From Panorpa germanica (taxonomy: Eukaryota; Arthropoda; Insecta; Mecoptera; Panorpidae), in the NCBI GenBank assembly GCA_963678705.1, contig OY783214.1:3038001-3102000 (forward strand): 64,000 bases of DNA, in the 5' to 3' direction. Shown one piece after another: positions 57,001-64,000 of this stretch (position 1 is its first letter; each line of letters begins with the position of its first letter). Made by a program: the position numbers and the translations under genes. The notes under the pieces are model-generated. The model worked only from the letters and a program-made list of their open reading frames with translations. It did no database searches and was not told where the DNA came from.

Positions 57001-58516
57001 TGAATAAATGAACATTCAACAGTAATGAGAACAAAGTAACCTAGAATACTTAAGTCTGTGGCGTCGTATTACAACGTCTTAAAGAGGATTTACTGTTACG
57101 CAGAACGGCTGAAGCCCCGTATAGGTAATTTTGACTCTGATTATTTATTATAATTAACCGTGAATAATAGATTTGTAATCTTAATGGCTTTAGTTCATTA
57201 AATGAAGAAGAAACAAGTGATAGATATAAAGGATACGGCTGATAGAACATTCCAAAAATAATGTTAGGGTCTCTCACACTGGAACAGAAAATTTGCGAGG
57301 TGCTGTTCCACATGGAATCTTCTTTTTTAATAATGGCGCTGTAGTAAATAGTAGAGTTCATACTATATATATACATGGAGTTAGAGAAATTAAATGGTAA
57401 GAGTACAGGAAGAACCTTATAGACCGCCATGATATGAAATCGTGTTACACCAGTTTGAAAATATATTTTAATTCTATTTTAAAGGAAAGTTTTTTAAATA
57501 TTCTGTAATGTGAGAAGGAAATCACTACAGATATATAATACAAATTTTTATTCCATTCAATACAGTGGTGTATTGATAAACATTAAAGCAGAAGCTCGTC
57601 AGAATCATGATACAAGTGCATAAGTCGGCGTCATAAATAGTCTGTTCCATTATGAGACAAGCTTTAGGCATTTTTTTGCAAAAAACAATGTGCCATATAA
57701 TTTTCTACCACCACCAAGATCTGCACCGAAGGTGGCTCCAGGCAGTCTCACGGTCAGAACCTTCTGCACACACCCTCCTACTCATTGAGGCTTTATAATA
57801 ATTATAACGTAAGTTTTTTAAGCACATCACATAATACAAATAATATTGCGCCATCTTTCGCATCATTGCAGTTACAGCAGTAGTCAGTTTTCGGAGACAG
57901 AAGTATAGTCCGACAGTCAATACAAAAACTTGAAAATACTTAACGGTAGACTAATTTATTTTTGTTGGAGACTGTACTCGACACAGAAACTTTCATATGC
58001 AGATACTCACTAATACAATCACACTTAAAATTTCAAATTTAAAAAAAAAATTATTTCTATTTCTACATTTTCCTAATTCTTTGTTTTATTAAATATTAGG
58101 TTTTTAGAGCATTCCTACAAACGGTTTTTCAGGTATACACGAAATTATCTCTTTATATCTTTTTTTCTTTTATGCTTTATCGGCCCGTTGCATATTAAGT
58201 AGTTGCTTTAATTATAAATATCTCGGCTTACAATCGATAGAAAAAGTTCTTTTTTTTTTTTTGACAAATTATATAAAATTCTAAATCCTAAATTCTTAAG
58301 AAAAGTGTGTGGTAATAGAAAAATATTTACCTTCATCTATATCGGGAGGAAGACCTCCTACAAAAACTTTTCTAGAAAACCTTTCGCCTCCTTCTGAACC
58401 CTGTGAATGAGGTGATGATCGTGCAGGAGATCCTAATGGGGGTCCAACAGATACACCTTCCCCAAGACCTTCTTCTAAAACATGTTCTTCGAGACCAGGA
58501 AAAAATGGAGACTTGC
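54069..58516 (-). CDS. orb2: Orb2/CPEB-family cytoplasmic polyadenylation element-binding protein, C-terminal part
   Basis: Exons in transcription order are 58516-58331, 55920-55808, 55337-55127, 55012-54927, 54818-54612 and 54185-54069, joining into 305 residues plus stop. RRM1 begins SRKVFVGGLPPDIDEDEITQ and has RNP1 GYAFLLFQ. RRM2 begins RKTVFVGGVPRPLKAVELAM and has GVCYAGIDTDPELKYPKGAG. The zinc-binding ZZ region follows with CDECQGQRCGGKFAPFFC and YYCEHCWATIH, then HKPLVKEGADRPR; the gene ends FRWC. Proteins of this family bind UUUUAU-like elements in 3' UTRs and control translation, including at synapses. The upstream exon enters at phase 1, so N-terminal exons must exist before 58516, but I could not identify them in the window. 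The fourth listed exon ends in a GC donor. The sequence fits the CPEB2-4/orb2 subgroup better than orb. Confidence 0.93.
55921..58330 (-). other. Intron of orb2 between RRM1 exons
   Basis: 2.4-kb intron interrupting RRM1 after the RNP2 region. It contains the GATAGCTGCCGAGTGTCCTA block shared with IFT81 intron 1 (56306-56330). The open frames at 57050-57430 and 57705-57920 (minus) are unrecognised; the latter is short and lacks conserved motifs. No exon is supported. Confidence 0.5.
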
Positions 58517-59414
58517 CTGAAAAATAGAAAAGAAAATACTGCAATTTCTAAACCAAATAAATATTTGCAAAGTTTTAAAAGAAGAACAGTGTTTGTAGAA
58601 ACACTTACTACTTTTTTTCTTTAGGGAAAATTTAGGGCCCCAAATTATATGATATCCTAACATGATATATTAATGTAGTATTATAAAAAATATATAGTCA
58701 ATATTGTTTTAAAATTTTGTTTATTTAATAAACAAAATTTTCAGTAAAATCAACAATTCATGTGAGAAAGCGAGAGAATATCAAGAAGTTTAATATAAAA
58801 ACGATTCTCTTATTATTATTTAATTGAAGGGAAAACAAGCGCTCTTTTGTTCTATTTTGAGAAGTCACATGACTTAAAACTTAAGGTTGGCTCGAAAGTA
58901 ATTTCAATTGCCACACATAGAGAGCAGAGCGTTCGTTATGCTTGTTTGCAAGTACTGTCAATATTATCATATTCTTTTCTTATGGCAGTTGACACTTTCG
59001 GCTTCCTTTAGAAGTCAGTTGCGCGTAATTCTCTTTGCAGTTGTTAGTTTAAGGTCAATTGGTCCAAAAACGAACATTTTCACCACATAATCACTGAGGT
59101 AAACGTGGTCTACGGAACAGCTTATATCTCGGACATTTTAATAATTGTTTATGTAAATATATGCTCTAAATATAGTTAACATAGGTATTATTAATATTTC
59201 AGAGAAACACTAGAAATTCAATTATTTTCTTATATCTAAACTTGTTTTTACTTGTTTGAAAATATACGGCTAGCTTCTATACTCTAACCGTAGTTTTTTA
59301 GAAACTAAGTATGTTAGTCTTCAGAGAGGTGAACTGATCAAAAGCGAGAAAAAAGTACTGTAATTTAGAGGTCTTTACTTACTGAGTGCTAGACAAGATC
59401 TGAAGTAAGGTAGG
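58517..59414. other. Probable orb2 intron upstream of the RRM1 exon
   Basis: No exon is recognised. At 58882-58902 AAGGTTGGCTCGAAAGTA is a mauritiana-mariner-like end, and TTGGTCCAAAAACGAACATT follows near 59058; this may be a decayed copy. The region is otherwise AT-rich. Confidence 0.35.
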
Positions 59415-60027
59415 TCACCCAAATAACGCCCTGGCCTTAATAACACCCACCTGAAGCTAACTAGATAAACATAAAAGCTAGAAACCGCTAAACAGGGTTG
59501 TGTAGCAATTTGTTACATTTGCTGTTGTTTCCGGCTATGCGTTAGTTTAATCAGGTGCAATATAAGAAGTTGCGATTTTATTATTAGGTAATAAGTTGAA
59601 GGGTCAGCTATTTGCAAAGTTGTGCACAAACTATTTATTTAGTAGGTTCAAAATAAGTAAATATGTTTATATTTCATAATTTAGTTAAAAAAATCCATTG
59701 TTTATGGTAAATTATTTAGCATAAATGTCTGATTATATACTGCAGTTGTGTCCAATAACGCCCATAGTATACGTGCAGTGGGCAGTTTAATAGTGAAAAC
59801 GAAATGGCTAATAGCTAAAATTATTTTTGAAAAGGTATTCCGAATATTCCAGGATCAAATGCAAGAGCCCAAAAATGATCATGAACTGTGTGTGGGTATG
59901 GCTAAGGAAGATATGTATTTCAACTGTCCTAGAGGATGCAACTGACCATACTTAATGAAAATGTTTATTGCTTAGATTTGTTTTGGAAAATTCTTTGATT
60001 ATTTTAGTCCGGGCGTTATTTGGATCA
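59415..60027. mobile_element. Candidate short transposon with CCAAATAACGCCC ends
   Basis: CCAAATAACGCCC at 59419-59431 and its exact complement GGGCGTTATTTGG at 60011-60023 are inverted 590 bp apart, and the similarity extends a few bases each way. AATAACGCCC also occurs at 59755 and 60293, outside or inside the element. No coding frame with homology is seen (59748-59945 is unrecognised). Confidence 0.5.
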
Positions 60028-60036
60028 ATGGTGCCT

Positions 60037-60292
60037 ACCCAGTAAACAATTTGGTGAAGTGCCCTATTTATAGACGTTTCTCTCACTATTTCACTTCAAT
60101 TATAGTTCGCATCATTTTTATCTTCATTTGTATTCCGACAGGTGGAGTAATTTCGCCATCTGTAGCCGATAAAGTAGACATTTTATATGAAAAAATGTGA
60201 GAAACTGAACTATAAATGAACTCTTTTATGACAAAAAAATCATGACGCATCTTCAATATGATGTCAAAGTGACTCCAAAATGTTTACTGGGT
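60037..60292 (+). mobile_element. Family 3 short transposon, copy C
   Basis: ACCCAGTAAACAATTTGGTG opens it and TGTTTACTGGGT closes it, with TA immediately outside the CCCAG core on both sides. The interior is nearly the same as 16528-16780. Confidence 0.75.
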
Positions 60293-62929
60293 AATAACGC
60301 CCATTTTCATAAATTGATAAATTTTGCAATTATGTTAATCGAAACTCGATTCTCTAAAAGAAATATATATGCTTTATTAAAAATATTCAGAGTTTTCATT
60401 CCACTTACCCTTAGGTGAGCGTTAATTGGTTAACCTACATTATAGTAAAAAGGGTTGCAATTAATGCAGGTCATAAATTGTAAGTTGCAAGAATTATGGG
60501 TATTATTGTCATAGTTATGGGGGTACCTGATGTCTGTAAAGCTGGAATAATGCTTAATGTAGAAATAGCAGGGATGTACTCAGGTGTATGTGCACAGCAG
60601 CGTGTTCATTCGTTATCGATATATACTACCATATATTTAATAATAAAAACAAAAATATTATTTATGCTAGATTTTACGAACGCCACAATGCACTAACCCC
60701 TTACGTTTAAAGTTCTACATACATTTTATTAACTACTACATTGTTCCACTGTTCATATAATCAAATATAACACTTATCGTGTATGCAATTAGTATAAATA
60801 GGTCTTGCGGAAGACGTACACTCCAATTTAAAAATAACATAACCTCACAAAATCAAAAGTATTCATAGTACCTCAGTGAAACATCTAACATCACAAGTGA
60901 CATCAATATGGTAATGCAACAATGTGCGAGATAGCGGGGGAGAAGGAGGGATAGGAGAACTCAGGCAATTATTACAATTGATAAATTAACAGTAATCATT
61001 TGTACATTAATATAAAACTCGTAGCTACCATACATGGAGACTACAGTGTACAGACTGACAGTGCATAATGCTACGGAAATAGTATTTAATGTTATAATCA
61101 ATTGTTTCCTGCTCTAGTGTACACGTTTATTATTTCACCACAAAAATGAAATGTTTTACTTCCTAATTTTGAACGTTGAATAGCTGAAAGCATGCGGAAC
61201 TTCAAATAAGTTTTGCGTTTTGTACTTTGTGGTTAACATAACCTCGAAATATTAGAACAGTGGTTTAAAAACTCGCCGTAAGCTGAAACTGAATGAGGTG
61301 GGTTTACACGCACCGAAAAATGAAGAAATGTTTAGCATTCTTTTTTGAGAAGGGACTTAAAGGAAAACTCAACACAAAAATGTGTAATTTCCAGAGGACT
61401 CATAAGGCTCAGATTCTCTCGCGTAAAATAGGGCGCCCCCTTAGGGCTGACGATAATCAAATTATACATAAAAATAAGTGACGCAATTTAATTTTGAACC
61501 GCTCTTTAAATTTTTTTTAATAAAAGGGTATTACACACGCGGATTCAGGAGGATCTTCTTTTGTCTTAGAAATTCTAAACTACAGATAGGAAAGTTAAGG
61601 GTAGCAAAAGCCATCTACAGTAAAGCGTAGACCGCGATACGTCCAAGCAGAGCAAACCTTTAGAACAGTGCTAAACAAACATCGCCTTAAAACGATCCAA
61701 GTAAATACAAATGTATTTGTTACGTAAATGTTATTTCTATATATCAAAATTATTAAATTATTAAGGTGTGTTATTATTTTATATTTTACATCTAAACTAT
61801 TTATGGGACCTAAACAAGATTTAAAATAAAATTTTAAATATGAAATATGGACAAAATTGGAAGCGCACTGGCTGTTGAATGTCATCGGGTATTTTGAATC
61901 CATCCATAAATGACGTCACACAACATTCATGCTATTTATATCGCACGCAAATGTTTGAAAAGATACTATACAATTTTTAAGTTTTTCAGGAATGGGTCTC
62001 ACAGAAAGTTTTGGAAACTATTTTTCTGTGTTACTTTTTTCAGGGAACACCTCTGCTTCATTTCGTCCAAAATTTAGTAGTTTTTATGTTTTAAATTGCA
62101 TGTGACGTCACAAAGCATATAACTGCTCCTCTCTCACTGTCACAATTTGTGAATCCCCTTCCTTCCCCTGAGTGTAACGTAATTAATGGATGGTCACTTA
62201 CACCGTTGCAGCTCAATATTGGTAAGAAGATATTGCAAAAAGATACATTTCTAGTAACTTTATTATCTGGTAATTAAGAGACACATTTCTGGATAAAGAA
62301 AATAACACTTTGAAAGATATTAAAAAATGTTTGCGCCAAAAATCTCTGAGCCTAGCTATGGAACCTCAATTTGGCCATATCTGTTTAGGAGTTATGGGTA
62401 AGGGGTAAAAGAGAGGGATGAGTGTGTGGATATAGAAGGATACAGTATAAAAGGAACGGGGTTAAAACTGACAGCCCTGATACGTTCTGTGGAACGATAG
62501 TACGGTAGTACGATGTATACATCGCTGTTACTCCTAAGGGGTCAAATACTCGTACCCCTTCCACGTTACGCACACGTGGATGTGAATGTGGATGAACTAT
62601 TTATAGATAACACTAATGTTAGGAGTTCCTCGTTCCTTGCGGGAGCAGTGAGCACAAAACAAGGAGCAGGAGGATCTCGTTGGATCTTGTGAAATATGAA
62701 TGGATAGAAATGTGAAGGAAATGTTGCATAATTAAACAAACATAAATAATGTAGGAATTGTTTATGAACTGAGAAGGTTTTGGAAAATCTCTAACGTTAT
62801 TATTTTACTATTTATGGTTGAGTGAATATTGTTTTGGTAGGTCAAAAAGCCCTTTGTATCAGTAGTTAGAAATATCATAACGTGTTAAATACACGTGCGT
62901 ATAGGGCTGGTTGCTGAACTCATTGTTAT
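60293..62929. other. Probable orb2 intron or spacer, nothing recognised
   Basis: AT-rich with GC-richer patches near 60900-60960 and 62400-62700. The open frames at 60496-60696, 61293-61481, 61595-61903 and 62385-62573 are short, unrelated to anything I can name and without gene context. No N-terminal orb2 exon could be recognised here. Confidence 0.35.
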
Positions 62930-63720
62930 CGCAATAGTTAGTTTAAGGGGGTTGTAAGGTTTCAACTTTTTTTATTGATTTATATTAATGTAGAATATAT
63001 TAAGTTTATTGTGTGAAAATTTGAAATCGATTGGAGTAAAACTGTGGGAGATATAGAGTTTTAAGAATTCACCTCTCTGGTCTGGTTTCGTCTTTATTTG
63101 AAACTTTTAAACGCGTTTTTCTCACACTTAGCTTTTAAGAGTCGGTGTTCTCTCTAGCTCAAAATCTACTAGACCGATTCTTTTGAAATTTTGCACACTC
63201 TTTCTTTACATAAATGTCGAAGTAACGCAATAAGTTTTATTTTATTTTTTAATTTTAACGTATTTTAAAAGAACAAAGTTTCTGATTTTTTTCAAGAAAA
63301 ATCGATATCTTGACTTCTAAGTTTTGTAAAAAATTGAAAAATCAATAAAATAAAAAAAACTCAACATCGTTACCTGCACAAACTTATCAACTGATAAAAT
63401 CATTTTAGTTTTTTTATTTGAGATAAGCCAGTGATGAGTTATGAGGGACACCGCAATCACTCCTTTTCTTATAAGGTTTATGGAGATTCGCTGTCAAAGC
63501 CTCATTTCTGGATATTTATTTATGAAAATTTCCCAAAGTGTTCTTTAAATGTTATTTTATTATGTAGTAGTTATAGAAATAAATATATACTAACTGTGTC
63601 GTCAAAAAACATTATCGAAAATATGCTTTTCTTATCGTTTTGGTGTTGGGAAGAAAATATACTCGTCTTATGTTTGTTTGACACTTGTTGCATCTTTTTA
63701 ATATTATTTTGTGTTTAATT
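62930..63720 (+). repeat. Long dispersed repeat with a short frame, copy 2
   Basis: Same sequence as 11690-12375 but without the long poly-T tract and with a longer left part (TAAAACTGTGGGAGATATAG, then CTCTAGCTCAAAATCTACT). The frame 63431-63718 parallels 12145-12375 over about 60 residues (SLSKPHFWIFIYENFPKCSL, YILTVSSKNIIENMLFLSF) and extends further. Confidence 0.6.
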
Positions 63721-64000
63721 TAGAATGTAAAAGTTACTTATAGATATATTATGTTTTTTATATTAGCTATTTATGAGAATTTGAATATTCAGCACGACAA
63801 CAACTTCCAATAAAGATTATAACATAAAACTTTATTATTTAATACAATATGAAGATGTTAACTCGATACTTCCACTTAAACCACTTCAACGTAATAGAAA
63901 TTCATCTTTATATCTCTAGAAAATTGTATTTCCCATTTCTGAAAATATATGATACAGAAGGGTGTATAAGACTTGAAGAATTCAAAGGGATAAAAACGCA
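63721..64000. other. Trailing spacer
   Basis: AT-rich end of the window; no feature is supported. Confidence 0.35.

Noticed and set aside
57050-57430. 126-codon minus-strand frame in the orb2 intron
   Set aside because: No CPEB-like features, and conserved flanking exons join without it.
58475-58663. Start-containing frame overlapping the orb2 RRM1 exon (possible alternative first exon)
   Set aside because: It is in a different frame from the RRM-coding frame at 58331-58516, so it cannot supply the missing N-terminus.
1-64000. CRISPR arrays, bacterial operons, rRNA or tRNA genes
   Set aside because: No regularly spaced identical repeats with unique spacers, no prokaryotic gene order, and no tRNA or rRNA signature seen on either strand by eye.

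Overview
The window is AT-rich insect nuclear DNA. Genes are split by phase-consistent GT-AG introns, long stretches are non-coding, and many small DNA transposons are scattered through it. The best taxonomic clue is a pyrokinin precursor at 32.9-34.7 kb. Its peptide set (a WFGPRL-amide, then NFTPRL-, PPFAPRL- and PFSPRL-amides in that order) resembles what I recall of the beetle (Tribolium-type) pyrokinin gene. A coleopteran is therefore my best guess. That is an inference from one gene, not a proof.

Layout. (1) 1-2.5 kb: a decayed mariner-like transposase fragment and a 650-bp short transposon. (2) 2.8-5.7 kb, minus strand: a four-exon gene for a 240-residue secreted protein I do not recognise, with a TTAA-flanked piggyBac-type element in its first intron. 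(3) 5.8-16.1 kb: transposon-rich spacer with a LINE tail, an internally deleted Helitron, hAT-type short elements and other repeats. (4) 16.2-24.9 kb, plus strand: the bHLH transcription factor Hand, four exons, 271 residues, with repeat-filled first and third introns. (5) 24.9-32.7 kb: spacer with a transposase pseudogene, short elements and a LINE 3' end. (6) 32.7-34.9 kb, plus: the pyrokinin gene, with its TATA box. (7) 36.7-41.8 kb, plus: IFT81, ten exons, 651 residues. (8) 41.8-54.1 kb: a fold-back repeat, two mariner remnants, a TA microsatellite and several hairpins. Much of this lies downstream of orb2 and may be its 3' UTR. (9) 54.1-58.5 kb, minus: the C-terminal six exons of the CPEB-family translational regulator orb2, covering both RRMs and the ZZ zinc-binding region. 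Its 5' exons are not identified. (10) 58.5-64 kb: probable orb2 intron or spacer with further short elements.

The genes are unrelated in function (secreted protein, mesoderm/heart factor, neuropeptide, ciliary transport, neuronal translation control), so I see no cluster acting together. IFT81 and orb2 are convergent. I found no CRISPR, operon, rRNA or tRNA. The less ordinary content is the unrecognised secreted protein, the well-resolved short-transposon families (several with target-site duplications), a stop-free 78-nt intron in the pyrokinin precursor, a GC-AG intron inside orb2 RRM2, a tandem-armed fold-back repeat and strong hairpins in the probable orb2 3' region.
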